Origin: Moorena sp. SIOASIH
GTDB lineage: Bacteria > Cyanobacteriota > Cyanobacteriia > Cyanobacteriales > Coleofasciculaceae
Direction of reading: 5' to 3'
Assembly: GCF_010671925.1 (NCBI RefSeq)
Contig: NZ_JAAHIH010000010.1
Location: 142,382-206,381 of the forward strand
Length of the DNA stretch: 64,000 bases
The notes under the pieces were generated by a model, which ran no database searches, was not told the origin of the DNA, and saw only the letters and a list, made by a program, of their open reading frames with translations. Position numbers and translations under genes: made by a program. This document shows positions 52,370 to 63,600 of the stretch, in pieces; the first letter of the stretch is position 1, and each line of letters starts with the position of its first letter.

Positions 52370-55300
52370 TTATGATTCAGAATCAAGCAACTGCTTTGAA
52401 AAGGTTACTTGGTGCTGAATAATGTCGCTAATTTGCTTCAAGTATTCTTGTTGATTCATTAAAAAAGCAGCATGGTTTTTGGTGATGCGAGATGTATTAT
52501 AACTCAGTTTTTGATACTGATTTTTGTGTAATTCGCTTAGGTTTACTCCCAGAAACAAATTGTTACTTTTTTTGTCTAATTCTAGACTGTAATTATTATT
52601 CTCCAGCGGCATTTTAATGGGCTGGCCATAGTTTAATGTTTCGGTGCTTGTAACGCTGTGATTGAAAGCACGGTTAGCAATATTTTCATGGTTTAGGACA
52701 GTACTTTGAAAGTTTGATGAAGTTACGGGTTCAGATGCTTTAAAATTGGGCAAAGTCTGTGGCTGTTCCCAAGTCTTATGAATTAGGACGTTTGATGATA
52801 GAGCTTCGGCTATTTCCTGGTTAGTATTGCTCAAAATGGTAGACTTAATCCGGCTCCCACCCAAGGTTATGGTTTTAACCATTGAGCGCCGTTGACCGGA
52901 ATTTTCTGGTTCCTGAGTATACAGCGGGGACAAATCCAGAGACACTTGATGACTAACTAGCTTTGCCAAGGCTTTGACAATAGAGGTATAGTCGTTTGAA
53001 CCTCTTTTATTGAGGGAAACTGTGACATGTTCCTTATGCTTGAGGTTTTCACCAATCCATCTAGAACAAGTACTGCCAGCGCCTACCTCCACAAATATCT
53101 TGGCTCCATCGTCGTAAACTTGATTAATTAGCCGAGGAAAATCGAGGGGCTGACAAAGACCCTTGGCCATAGCGTGACCAATGGCATGACTCTCAAGGGT
53201 AATGGGTTTGTACTCCGCTGCGGAATAAAAAATAGTTTCTGGTTGGCTACAGATAGGTAAACTGGTCAGTCTAGCAAGTTCATGGTATTCAGAAGCCATG
53301 GGGTCACAATGAATTACATTATTGCCAGGAGCACGGAAGGCATCGCATTTGAGAGTTTCAATCACCCTCCGACAAGCTTGAGGATCACCAGCAATAACCA
53401 CTTCTTTTGGCGTATTGATCTGAGTAAGATAGACGCGATTTTCATGTTTGAGACATTCTACAACTTGGGATACCGGAGTCATCAGAACATAGGTACTCCA
53501 AATTTGTTTGTGCTGATCATCCTTGCCTTGGGGTAATCCCCAATACTCCCGAACTGCGTTTTTAGGACCAGACAGTCTTGTGCTAAATATAGGAGAGGAG
53601 CTTAAGGCATCAATAGCTTGATCATAGTTACTCCAGACGGACTGACCAATCATCATACTAAGTTCACCTACGCTGTACCCAAACGTAGATTGAGCCTGAA
53701 CTTGGAAATAATCCCTCATAATTATGGTCAAGATTCCAACAAAGCCCATTCCAGATGTGACCATGGTATGGTAATCCTCTAACAGTTGCTGTTCAAGGAC
53801 TTCGAGTTGCCTTCTTGATAAGGAATTTAAGCTCCTTGGATAAAGAAGTCTTTCCCTGAGGATCGAAGCTATATTGGCGACATGTTTATCTACCTCCTCG
53901 TAGAGTTTGGGAAATAGCTGAAAAAGATTCTGACCTAGTCCGATATAGGAATTGAAAGCACCAGGATAAACAAACGCAACGGTACCCCGTTTAGCCAGTG
54001 GTTTAGCTGTAAAATAGCTTCCCATAGGGGTTTGCCAGTCTTTACCTGTATCAAAAGCCTTGGGAATCCCCTTAATTGCACGCTGGATCTCTCGTTTTAA
54101 TTCATCGTTGTTGTGTCCGAGAATTGCCAGGGTATAAATTGCCTGAGAACGTTTTTGAAACCTGGCAAAGGTTTGGCTAGCAGCAGTAGATAGAGAAACA
54201 CAATTTTCGATAGTTTGTTCTAAATTATGCAGCTGCTCGAGTAACTCCGATTGACCATCAGCAGCAATGGGAAACAGATAAAACGGTGCTTGATGCAAAT
54301 AGTGGCTGTTGCGATCGCATTGACTCTGTTCCTCTGACAAAATTATATGGGTATAAGTCCCCTCCAGTCCCATACCGTTAATTGCTGCTACTCGTTTGGT
54401 GGTGTCTGGTGCTAAAAACCAAGGTCTTGATGCAGTGGCCACATAAAATGGACTACCTTGCCAAACCTCGGGCATTTTAGGACCAGTCCATTGAGGTGTT
54501 GCTGGAATATATCGGTGATAGAGACAGAGTGCAGTTTTAATTAAGCTAGCAATTCCTGAAGCAATATAGGTATGACCAATATTTGCCTTGACACTACCTA
54601 TGGCACAGCTTAAATCAGGGTTGGCAGTTTGATAGGCTTGGGTTAATCCGCGAATTTCTGCCTCATCCTCCTGAGCTACTCCACTACCAAACACTTCTAC
54701 ATAGCCAATATCCCCAGGTGTGATGTCTGCTTGAGTATGAGCCTGTTGACAGGCTTGCATGACAGCTTCAGCTAGAGGCGGTTGAGGGAAAGGATTGACC
54801 TGGTCTGATGTCCCACGGGCTTGTACCAAACTGATAGCATCAATCACTGCATAAATACGGTCTTGCTCTTGCTTGGCTGTCTCAAGACGCTTTAAAACCA
54901 CAGCGCCAGCCCCTTCACCAACCATCCAGCCATTAGTCTTTTGGTCGTAACTCAGGGTATTGACTCCTGTGTTGACCTTTGCCAATTGGTTTCGCAACAA
55001 CACATTTTCCACGCCCCCAGCTAGGTCAACAGCACCCACAACCACCGCATCTACCTCCCCAGCAGCAAGTAATAGTTGTGCCGTTTCTAGAGCTTTGAAG
55101 GTGGAATTTTCCCCAGCACCGAGGGTGAAGGAAGGCCCGTTGAAATCCCACAGAGCAGAAATACGACTGGCTGTGATCACACCAAGGTAACCGAGATGGT
55201 CACTGGTTTTTGCTTGGTTGTGGATGCTATCTTTAACAATGCTTTCTAGGGTATCGATAGCTTCGGAGACTAAGGATTGATTCGTGTCAACAAAACTTTC

Positions 55301-57121
55301 TTTGAGTTGCCAAGACAGATGCCATCGCTGCTGAAGCTGGTGAATAGCAAGTTCGGTTTCTGCAGCGATAATCACTGCCACATTTTCCCCCTCACTTAGT
55401 CCTGCATCTTTCACGGCACGCTCAGCTACCTTAAGCATTAGCAGTTGTTGAGGGTTGAGTGTCTCTGCTTCATTGGGCGGTATCTTAAACCGTAATGTGT
55501 CGATGTCAAAATCTTCGATGTAAGCGCCTAAGGGTGCTTTACCGTCTGTAAAGCCATAGTCCTTGAGCAATTGCTGTTCCTCGTCGATTCCCTTCCAGCG
55601 TTGGTTAGGAAGGGGGATAAAATGCTGGGTTCCATCATAAATACTGCGCTCAAACCGATCCAAGCCATCACAGGAGCCAAAAAAGCTGTCCATCCCCACA
55701 ATCGCCATCTTAGTAGCTGGCACGGGTGTAGAGGCTTCCGGTTCAAAATCAGGAATTTGTTCGACCTGAGTAGATTGCTCAAGAATCAAATGAGCATTAT
55801 TTCCCCCAAAACCGAAGGCATTGATGGCTGCGCGTTTAAGCGGTCTATTGTTCGGCCAGGGAGTTGCAGCTCGAACCACTTGCTCCGCCCCAATCACATT
55901 ATTAGGAGAGCTGAGGGGAGTCGTTATATTAATTGTCGGGGGTATGACACCCTTAGACATACTCAAAATGACTTTAATGATGCTAGCCATACCAGCAGCA
56001 GTTAGCAGGTGACCCAGATTAGATTTGACAGAACCCACCAGCATAGACCCTTGATGCTGACCAAAGAAGGTATCTACAGAGCTAAGTTCAGTGGTATCAC
56101 CAAGGAAAGTACCAGTAGCATGGCATTCTAAATAATCGATGCTCTTTGGACTAATGTTTGCCTCAGCATAGGCTCGTTCATAAGCTAAAATTTGGCCTTT
56201 GGGGTTCGGACTCAGCAGGTGCTTTCCTCGACCATCATTGGATAATCCGTTACCACAGATTGTCGCATAAATTTTATCACCATCTCGAATCGCGTCACTG
56301 TAGCGCTTGAGCACCACCATACCAATCCCATCTCCTGGCGTTAGACCTTTGGAAGATTGATCTAAGGGTCGGCTGACATCATTTTCAGGGTAACCGTGAA
56401 CACCAGAAAATAGCATCCGAACAAAAATTGGATCGGCATAACTAACGGCTCCCGCTAACATCAAATCAGCTTTCTGGGATAGTAGGTAATGACTTGCCAA
56501 TTTCACAGCATACAGTGATGAGGAACAGGCAGAGTCTAGGGTATAGTTAATATCGGATAGAGAAAAAGCTCGGGCGACTAACGCTGACAGCACGCCACAG
56601 TTCATGCCATTATACAGAGATAATTGGGCAGATTTCGGTAATTTCGCCAACTGGAAGTTTGGATTCTGCAAAAGCTCCCTAAGTGCAGCTTCGATGGTGT
56701 GCTGATAAATCGATCCAAATAGTTGATGTGAGCGTTGAGTAAGGCTTGAGAGATTACCCAAAATTACACCACACTTTGAGAGCACCCTGTCATTGCTCAA
56801 ATAATTACTGTGTTGCAGTGCTTGTTTGGCAACATACAGGCTCCCTTGCAAGAGAGGATCTAACCCTTCAAGAAGTTCTGATCGCAAGTTGTATCCAGTG
56901 ACATCAAAGGTAAAATCTCGGATATATCCTCCCATTAAGGAGTAGGTTTTATCCGGTTGATTTTTTAATGGATGAAAAAATCTTGCCGGGTTAACTCCTA
57001 TCTCCTCCTCAGTCGCTAAGGAAGTAGACTCTTTTTTGCTAATCAGATTCTGCCATAATTCTTCTGGAGTCTTGGCATCAGGAAAGAGGCAAGAAAATCC
57101 AATTATTGCTATTTTTTCCAT
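52370..57121 (-). CDS. iterative PKS: KS, chain-length-factor-like KS and AT
   Basis: The protein has 1583 residues. KS1 (about 1-450) has the triad C199 (DSACSSS), H334 (ECHATGT) and H371 (SNLGH). A second KS-like domain (about 472-930) lacks it: the Cys position is E671 (GAGENST) and the first His is Phe (EVFGSG), so it is a chain-length factor. An AT (about 1045-1380) has the nucleophile S1150 (GYSVGELS). The C-terminus (about 1540-1580, HAAFLMNQQEYLKQISDIIQHQV) is a helix like those ahead of the ACPs in the 60615 protein. The layout resembles HglC/PfaC-type proteins of heterocyst glycolipid and PUFA synthases. No ACP is present, so it must use the ACPs of the other protein. ATG at 57121. 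Confidence 0.92.
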   Translation of the reverse strand: MEKIAIIGFSCLFPDAKTPEELWQNLISKKESTSLATEEEIGVNPARFFHPLKNQPDKTYSLMGGYIRDFTFDVTGYNLRSELLEGLDPLLQGSLYVAKQALQHSNYLSNDRVLSKCGVILGNLSSLTQRSHQLFGSIYQHTIEAALRELLQNPNFQLAKLPKSAQLSLYNGMNCGVLSALVARAFSLSDINYTLDSACSSSLYAVKLASHYLLSQKADLMLAGAVSYADPIFVRMLFSGVHGYPENDVSRPLDQSSKGLTPGDGIGMVVLKRYSDAIRDGDKIYATICGNGLSNDGRGKHLLSPNPKGQILAYERAYAEANISPKSIDYLECHATGTFLGDTTELSSVDTFFGQHQGSMLVGSVKSNLGHLLTAAGMASIIKVILSMSKGVIPPTINITTPLSSPNNVIGAEQVVRAATPWPNNRPLKRAAINAFGFGGNNAHLILEQSTQVEQIPDFEPEASTPVPATKMAIVGMDSFFGSCDGLDRFERSIYDGTQHFIPLPNQRWKGIDEEQQLLKDYGFTDGKAPLGAYIEDFDIDTLRFKIPPNEAETLNPQQLLMLKVAERAVKDAGLSEGENVAVIIAAETELAIHQLQQRWHLSWQLKESFVDTNQSLVSEAIDTLESIVKDSIHNQAKTSDHLGYLGVITASRISALWDFNGPSFTLGAGENSTFKALETAQLLLAAGEVDAVVVGAVDLAGGVENVLLRNQLAKVNTGVNTLSYDQKTNGWMVGEGAGAVVLKRLETAKQEQDRIYAVIDAISLVQARGTSDQVNPFPQPPLAEAVMQACQQAHTQADITPGDIGYVEVFGSGVAQEDEAEIRGLTQAYQTANPDLSCAIGSVKANIGHTYIASGIASLIKTALCLYHRYIPATPQWTGPKMPEVWQGSPFYVATASRPWFLAPDTTKRVAAINGMGLEGTYTHIILSEEQSQCDRNSHYLHQAPFYLFPIAADGQSELLEQLHNLEQTIENCVSLSTAASQTFARFQKRSQAIYTLAILGHNNDELKREIQRAIKGIPKAFDTGKDWQTPMGSYFTAKPLAKRGTVAFVYPGAFNSYIGLGQNLFQLFPKLYEEVDKHVANIASILRERLLYPRSLNSLSRRQLEVLEQQLLEDYHTMVTSGMGFVGILTIIMRDYFQVQAQSTFGYSVGELSMMIGQSVWSNYDQAIDALSSSPIFSTRLSGPKNAVREYWGLPQGKDDQHKQIWSTYVLMTPVSQVVECLKHENRVYLTQINTPKEVVIAGDPQACRRVIETLKCDAFRAPGNNVIHCDPMASEYHELARLTSLPICSQPETIFYSAAEYKPITLESHAIGHAMAKGLCQPLDFPRLINQVYDDGAKIFVEVGAGSTCSRWIGENLKHKEHVTVSLNKRGSNDYTSIVKALAKLVSHQVSLDLSPLYTQEPENSGQRRSMVKTITLGGSRIKSTILSNTNQEIAEALSSNVLIHKTWEQPQTLPNFKASEPVTSSNFQSTVLNHENIANRAFNHSVTSTETLNYGQPIKMPLENNNYSLELDKKSNNLFLGVNLSELHKNQYQKLSYNTSRITKNHAAFLMNQQEYLKQISDIIQHQVTFSKQLLDSES

Positions 57122-57199
57122 ATCAAATTTATAAAATACTATAGCTGTTGCGAATAAATAAGTTATAGTTAGGCTATTAAATTAATGACTATTGGTCAA

Positions 57200-58939
57200 T
57201 TATTTACCCTTTGACCATATAGAATAAATAGTTCCTTGGCAGCCAGTCCAACGGTAGTAGATTTGTCCTTCACGATTATGGGCTATGATATCAACACTAA
57301 CCTTATTAGCTTGTTTAGATTTTAGTTCGGTAGATACATAAAAAGTTTCTCCCGGTGGGATCATAGCAAATTGTTCAAATTTTTGCGATTGGGAAGGTAA
57401 CAATTCCTCTTGATAAAACGAATCAATTAAAATTCCAGTAGGATGGGTCTGAATATCAGCGATGTAGGGATTGTAAGTTTGAATTGTAAACTGACCTTGT
57501 TGTCGGTTACTAATAGATGACCAAGCACAGGCTGCAGTAATTTTTGTAGCACTCAGATTCAAGACCTGTTTCACCCCCCAAAACGAAGAGCCATGAAATA
57601 AGGTGAATTGTCCAGTTTGATATAATGGTGATTTAATATGTTCAGGAATTTGATCATCTTCCTCAAGGTTAACGGTCTCATAAGTGGGAGCACTAGGAAT
57701 TTCTTTTACAAGCTTAATCTGAACCCGATAATGCTCATGATAAGGAATTTTACTTTCTTCTTTTTTACGCCATATTTTTCCTTCAAATTCTATTGAACCG
57801 TCATTGGTCTTAGCAATTTCTTTTAAATCCAGAATATATTCGCTTGCCAGAGTCTCATTGAAAATAATCCCTTTCAAGATCTTGAAATTTGTGTAACTGA
57901 AGAATTTGTAACCGGGATAGAGTTGTTCACAGGCATTAATCATCCATGCTACGGCACAAGTAGCTGGCAAGACTGGATAACCGGCAATGACGTGATCTTG
58001 TAAAAAGGGATTAGCGTCCAGTGTCAACTTGCGGCGAATACGATAGGTTCGTAACTCAGGGTTTAACTCCCCTAACACCGGTTCCAGTGGAGTGCCAATC
58101 ACCACTTGCGCCGTTTCCTGATTGGCAGTATCCAGTTCCTTAACTAGCATGTTTGTCCCCACTGGGATTGGAATAATTTCAATGTTGCGCTTAGCAAACG
58201 CCTTCTTTAGTTCCGAAGTCACCATACCACTGTCCCAAGGTCCCCAATTGATGGCAACCACATGGCAGGAGGGATGGTGTTGCTTGACCAGATGAGCTGA
58301 TTTGTTGAGAATTTCATTTGCGATCGCATAGTCCGACTGACCGATATTTCCGTAAAAACCAGCTACAGAAGAAAATAGAACTAAATAATCCAGTTGACCT
58401 GGGCTGACGCAACTCAGCAGATTTTCCAAACCCTTTACTTTGGTAGCATAAACGGTGTCAAAATCTTGTTCCGATTTCTTTTCAATTAATTTATCCGCTA
58501 AAACCCCTGCTCCGTGGATAATACCGGTAATTGGACCCATGCGCTCCACCACAGTCGCCAGCTTTTGCTGTAAGGCTAGAGCATCGGTTACATCAACATC
58601 AATATAGTCTGCCTGACCGCCTGCCTGTTCAATTGCCAAGAGAGTTTTGTGAATTTCTCGACTCGAAGCAATTGTCTTAAATACCCCTTTTACTTCCATG
58701 GGGGTAGGCTTCTGTCCTTGGGCAAGGATATTTTCCATAATCCGTTTTTTTAATTCAGATTCATCAAAACAATCCTTTGCCCAATCTGGTTCATCTTTCA
58801 TGATTGATGAACGACCCAGTAGGATAAATTTGCATGGTTGGTGCTGTGCCATCCGAATCACGCACTCAGCGGTAATGCCTTTTGCTCCGCCACTGACAAG
58901 AAACACTGATGATTGACTGATTTGAGCTGTTTGTATCAT
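57200..58939 (-). CDS. catalytic ketoreductase plus dehydratase protein
   Basis: The protein has 579 residues. The N-terminal SDR-type ketoreductase has VSGGAKGIT, S190/S191, Y204 and N208 (FSSVAGFYGNIGQSDYAIANEI), with NWGPWDSGM following. The C-terminal hot-dog dehydratase (about 300-579) has DHVIAGYPVLP, the H-x3-G-x4-P motif. It reduces and dehydrates ACP-bound intermediates. The structural half of this KR lies at the end of the 60615 protein, with the acyltransferase gene between. The ATG at 58939 has a GGAAAG site; an in-frame TTG at 58951 is less likely. Confidence 0.9.
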   Translation of the reverse strand: MIQTAQISQSSVFLVSGGAKGITAECVIRMAQHQPCKFILLGRSSIMKDEPDWAKDCFDESELKKRIMENILAQGQKPTPMEVKGVFKTIASSREIHKTLLAIEQAGGQADYIDVDVTDALALQQKLATVVERMGPITGIIHGAGVLADKLIEKKSEQDFDTVYATKVKGLENLLSCVSPGQLDYLVLFSSVAGFYGNIGQSDYAIANEILNKSAHLVKQHHPSCHVVAINWGPWDSGMVTSELKKAFAKRNIEIIPIPVGTNMLVKELDTANQETAQVVIGTPLEPVLGELNPELRTYRIRRKLTLDANPFLQDHVIAGYPVLPATCAVAWMINACEQLYPGYKFFSYTNFKILKGIIFNETLASEYILDLKEIAKTNDGSIEFEGKIWRKKEESKIPYHEHYRVQIKLVKEIPSAPTYETVNLEEDDQIPEHIKSPLYQTGQFTLFHGSSFWGVKQVLNLSATKITAACAWSSISNRQQGQFTIQTYNPYIADIQTHPTGILIDSFYQEELLPSQSQKFEQFAMIPPGETFYVSTELKSKQANKVSVDIIAHNREGQIYYRWTGCQGTIYSIWSKGK

Positions 58940-59041
58940 AAAGCTTTCCAATAATTAGATAATTTTTTGATAAATAGTTACTCTTATTTAACTTTGATTA
59001 TCAGGGGTGTATAGCTAGCATTTGTGGCACTACGTTAGGGG

Positions 59042-60379
59042 TCAAGCTACATTTGGTAAGCAAGCATCCCTAAGATAATACAGGACATTATTTGCTAACT
59101 TTTCCATCGAATCATTACTTATAAATGGTTCAGAAAAACAAAAATTTAAAATAATTTTTTCGTCAAAGGTTGAGACAGCAACAGATAAATTTACCCCAAA
59201 AGAACCGTTGGCTGAAGCAAAGCTGATTTCTTCTAGTTCAAAGGCTCCGTAATGTTTAGGAATGTTGACTTTACCAATATTGGTTACAGATACGGTTGAC
59301 GACCCTTGATTAGGGTGCTTTAAAAACATCTTTATCAAGGTTTTAGTTATAACAATAACTCTAAATATATTTGCTCCTTTCAAACGATATTCGAGCTGTT
59401 TTTTAACACTGCGAGCTAAATCCCAGAATGATAGATTGCTCTGTAAGGTGTGATATGAGGTAACACATGAAACTAGGCTCCCCATGACCTCATCACTGAC
59501 CACTGGTTCCAAGCGTCTGCGCAAGTCAACATAGGATAGGCAACTTACACACAACCTTTTTTTCTTATTTGCTGTGATGCTTTTTGCGGCAGTCAACAGC
59601 ATCGCTCCACACAGGGCACCATGTACTGTTGTCTTTTCCTTTTTGCAACGATTGATCAACTCTTGGGTTAACCCTTTGTCTAAGGATTTTTGCACCATAC
59701 CACAACGGCGTAAATTAATGGGTACGCACTTCTCAAACCCGAGAGTTTTTGGTCGATGCCAAAGCTGATTAAAAATTCTTCGTAATAATAGGAATGATCT
59801 ATGCCAAATCCCTTGGAATCCCCTCGTTGATATCGGAATTAACCTATCTATGGGTGGGAGTATGGGTAAGGGAAGCACTGAAGTTATTGGTTCCCCACAG
59901 TGAATTTTCTGGCAGTAGGTCAAAATTGCTGAGTGCAGTCGGACACAAGATAAGCCGTCTGATATAGCGTGGTGGATTGATGTAATCAGATAGTTCGCAC
60001 TGTTTTCACTCTCAGCACGAACTAGCACTGCCCGCATCAAACCTTTATTACTCTCAATTTCCTGATTCAGCTCTTCAAGAACAACCTCTTGCCAGTGTTC
60101 GTTGTAGAGATTGTCAACCACCCGCAAAGGAATCTTGGACACCCCTCCAGTTTCAAACCAAAGATTATCTAACGAACCAACAATACGACAGTTAAGACAA
60201 GGGTAACGGTATTGAATCAGGTCAAGAGCCTGTCTAAGGATTTCTTCACTGAGAGATCCTTTGACGCGACTGATCGTTACTACATAACTGGATTTAGCAA
60301 GGCGATTTAAGATTTCCATTCCTTCCTCGACAGGAACTAGTTTTCTGTTTAGGGTTTCTCCTGGCGAGATTTGCGACAT
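59042..60379 (-). CDS. PapA/condensation-like acyltransferase
   Basis: The protein has 445 residues from the ATG at 60379. The catalytic HHxxxDG of the CoA/condensation superfamily is intact (SIHHAISDGLS). The fold and length agree with PapA5-type acyltransferases that esterify polyketide or fatty chains onto alcohols. It could release or esterify the product of the surrounding synthase. An open frame extends to 60460, but the first codons there are supplied by the MITE at 60440-60564; starts at 60388 or GTG 60430 are also possible. Confidence 0.82.
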   Translation of the reverse strand: MSQISPGETLNRKLVPVEEGMEILNRLAKSSYVVTISRVKGSLSEEILRQALDLIQYRYPCLNCRIVGSLDNLWFETGGVSKIPLRVVDNLYNEHWQEVVLEELNQEIESNKGLMRAVLVRAESENSANYLITSIHHAISDGLSCVRLHSAILTYCQKIHCGEPITSVLPLPILPPIDRLIPISTRGFQGIWHRSFLLLRRIFNQLWHRPKTLGFEKCVPINLRRCGMVQKSLDKGLTQELINRCKKEKTTVHGALCGAMLLTAAKSITANKKKRLCVSCLSYVDLRRRLEPVVSDEVMGSLVSCVTSYHTLQSNLSFWDLARSVKKQLEYRLKGANIFRVIVITKTLIKMFLKHPNQGSSTVSVTNIGKVNIPKHYGAFELEEISFASANGSFGVNLSVAVSTFDEKIILNFCFSEPFISNDSMEKLANNVLYYLRDACLPNVA

Positions 60380-60439
60380 TGTTAACATCTTCAACGTTTT
60401 GGTTGATTGTTCCAGTTTGTTAAGGTGCACCCTAATTTT

Positions 60440-60564
60440 GGCGTTGCTTAATAATGGCATGATTTTAAGAGTTTTGTGGAATAGGCATCTTGCCTGTTCG
60501 GCGATCTTTTGTGGCGGGCAGGATGCCCACTCTACTCCTATTCATTCAAAGATTCAGCAACGCC
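60440..60564. mobile_element. MITE-like element, copy D (different family)
   Basis: A 125-bp element with terminal inverted repeats GGCGTTGCTTAAT and ATTCAGCAACGCC, flanked by the 8-bp duplication CTAATTTT (60432-60439 and 60565-60572). The interior has a GGCATCTTGCC/GGCAGGATGCC imperfect stem. It lies in the gap between the ACP protein and the acyltransferase and reaches into the apparent 5' end of the latter. Confidence 0.88.
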
Positions 60565-60614
60565 CTAATTTTTGCCACTAGTCACACTCAGCACTCAGCA
60601 CTCAATCACTATAT

Positions 60615-63600
60615 TTAGATGGATGGTTCAGTGCTGAGGGTTACTCGCCCCTGTGAACTATATCCAACTTCAGTAATATAATGGTTGGGATCGTGAAGTT
60701 CAGCCATGATGTACTGAGCCGAGCCCTCAGCATTCAGGTCAGGACTCAGGTCAATCCCCCGGCAAAATACCGATTCCCATTCAAGGTTTAGGGTTTTAGT
60801 CAATCCAAATAGACCCGCACCAATTGCACCAAAGTTCACCTTTTGTGCTAATCCAAACGCTCCATCAAGACGAGCGACAGTCATGAAACAACTCCGTCCC
60901 TGACGCGCTGCTTGATTCAGTGATGGTTTGAGATATTTGGCAATGAAAAAGACCTGCTTAAGAAGAGCTTTTTCTAGGTCAAGAAAGCGAATCCCATGAT
61001 TGGGCCCGGTCCCAATGGCAGGATTGAGATGAATGAATGCAGCAACCGGACCATAGTTAGCAGTAATTGCTGCCAATTGTTGTTTCAAATGCTCCTCACT
61101 CAAATCGTTCAACACAATACGACTAACTCCTTTCGGTAAAGGTGGTTGTTCTGCAATCAGGGATTGGGGAAAACTTAAGACCACCACTTTCCAGTCACGC
61201 TCTGTTAGGGATTGAGCCAGTTTGGATGTAGTTAGTGAACCATCATCGGTTAACAAAACAATATGCTTGTCAGGTAGACTGAAATCCAAACTATCTGGCT
61301 CAGGCAGAGCTTTAAGTTTTACCAAACAGCGTGGAATCTTATGATCTAGGTCAAGTTGCTCACTAGAAGGCTGCTGCTGGAACTTTTTTTTTTCAGTTGT
61401 CGCTGTCTGCTGTTGAAGATACTCAACAATTTGACCAAGAGTGCGCAGTTCTCCGAGTTGCTCTGGATTGGCTTGAGGCAAATTAGGGTACATCTCCTGT
61501 AGAGCGCCTAGGATTTCCACCCGTTTGATCGAGTCAATCCCTAAATCCGCTTCCATGTCCATATCCAGCTCTAACATTTCGGCTGGATAGCCGGTTTTTT
61601 CGCTAACCACATCTAGCAGAGTTTGACCGATGGCCTTAACATCTATAGCTGTTAATGATGTCGGAGTGTCTAGCGCTAGATTTTCTGAAACTAGTTTAAA
61701 ATCATTGCTCACCACTGACTCAGATTGGATTGTTTCCATCTCAGCTGAGCTGTTGGTTGTTGGTTCAGGTTGGACAGGGATAACCTTGGAACCATTCGAC
61801 TGTAAGTACTCCACGATTTGACCAAGGGTGCGCAGTTCTCCGAGCTGTTCTGGATTGGCTTGAGGCAAATCAGGATACATCTCCTGTAGAGCACCCAAGA
61901 TTTCCACCCGTTTGATGGAGTCAATCCCTAAATCCGCTTCCATATCCATATCCAGCTCTAACATTTCCGCTGGATAGCCCGTTTTCTCGCTAACCACATC
62001 TAGCAGAGTTTGACCGATGGCCTTAACATCTGTAGCTGTTAATGGTGTTGGAGTTTCTAGCGCTAGATTTTCTGAAACTAGTTTAAAATCATTGCTGACC
62101 ACTGACTCAGATTCGATTATTTCCATCTCAGCTGAGCTGTTGGTTGTTGGTTCAGGTTGGACAGGGATAACCTTGGAACCATTCGACTGTAAGTACTCCA
62201 CGATTTGACCAAGGGTGAGCAGTTCCCCAAGTTGTTCTGGATTGGCTTGAGGCAAATCAGGATACATCTCCTGCAAAGCACCCAGGATTTCCACCCGTTT
62301 AATGGAGTCAATCCCTAAATCCGCTTCTATATCCATCTCCAGCTCTAACATTTCCGCTGGATAGCCCGTTTTCTCGCTAACCACATCTAGCAGAGTTTGA
62401 CGAATGGCGTTAACATCTGTAGCTCCTGATGGTGAAGATGCTACTTTTGCTGTTGGCTCAAGCTTGACTTCAGCTACTAAACTTTCCTGAACGGGTTTTG
62501 AGACATTGCTCAAAGCTGGCTCTGGCTCTGGCTCCTTGACCAGGGTAGCACCAGGAACAGTTATAAATGCACTTGTATTACTAGAGCTATCAGAGAGATT
62601 TTGTTTAACTGTTTCCTCTTGGTTTACAACTTCCCCATTGTGGGAGGTTTGGCTATCCTGTTTCTCTACTAACTTATTTGTTTGTGTGGTCGCTGTAGTC
62701 AGTTTAGTGGTGGGTGGCAAATTATTGAGACTATCCTGAGCGCTAGTAACCGCTGTTGTGACCTTTGTAGAAGTAGGTTGTGTGGTTAACTCCTGATTCC
62801 CCACCAATTGATTCCCTAAACCAGCTTCTAGCACTGGTTGATCAACAACCTCACCAGTGATAACCTGTTGATACTGCTGTTTTACCAGTTGGAAAAAGTT
62901 TTTGGTATACTCTAGCTGATGGTTTAAATATTGCTCATGGACGTTGAGAGTCTGACCTTGGTGCTGGTGAAACTGCATCATACTGCGCTCTAAGCTCTGT
63001 AGGACAACTTGCTTCGTTTGCGCTTGTTGATCAGTTCCGTTGCTGTTGCCAAACAAGGAATGCTGCTGTTGCATCAGTTGGAAAAAGGTTTTGGCATATT
63101 CCAGCTGATTGTTGAGATATTGTCCATGAACCTGTAAAGTTTCACCTTGATGCTGACTAAACAACTTCAAGCTATACTCTAAGCTCTCTAAAAGACGTTG
63201 GGAATTTACAGATAGCGTTGGTGTTGAGGCCATGTTCGATTCAAGAGCGGGTTGAGTAAGAGCTAGTGCTGGTTTGGCATCAGACCTGCCATTGGTGCTA
63301 CTCACAGAGGAAGTCACAAGATGCCCATTTGGCTTCTGGGTAGGTTGAGTGGGAATTGATGTTGGTTTGGTCTGAGAACTCTCCATGGGACGTAACCGAG
63401 ATGTGGGCTGGATGAATGGTGAGAGTGCAATCCTGTTTCCTGGGTTCTGGGCCATCGCCCCCTTGCCATTGCTCTGGCTAGACCGATGTCCATTACTCAG
63501 GGATGGTGTCGATGGGGTGACAACCTTAGTTGAGGAACTCCCCTGATGATTGGCCTTTGCTGTGTGACCATTGCTCTGGCTAGACCGATGTCCATTACTC

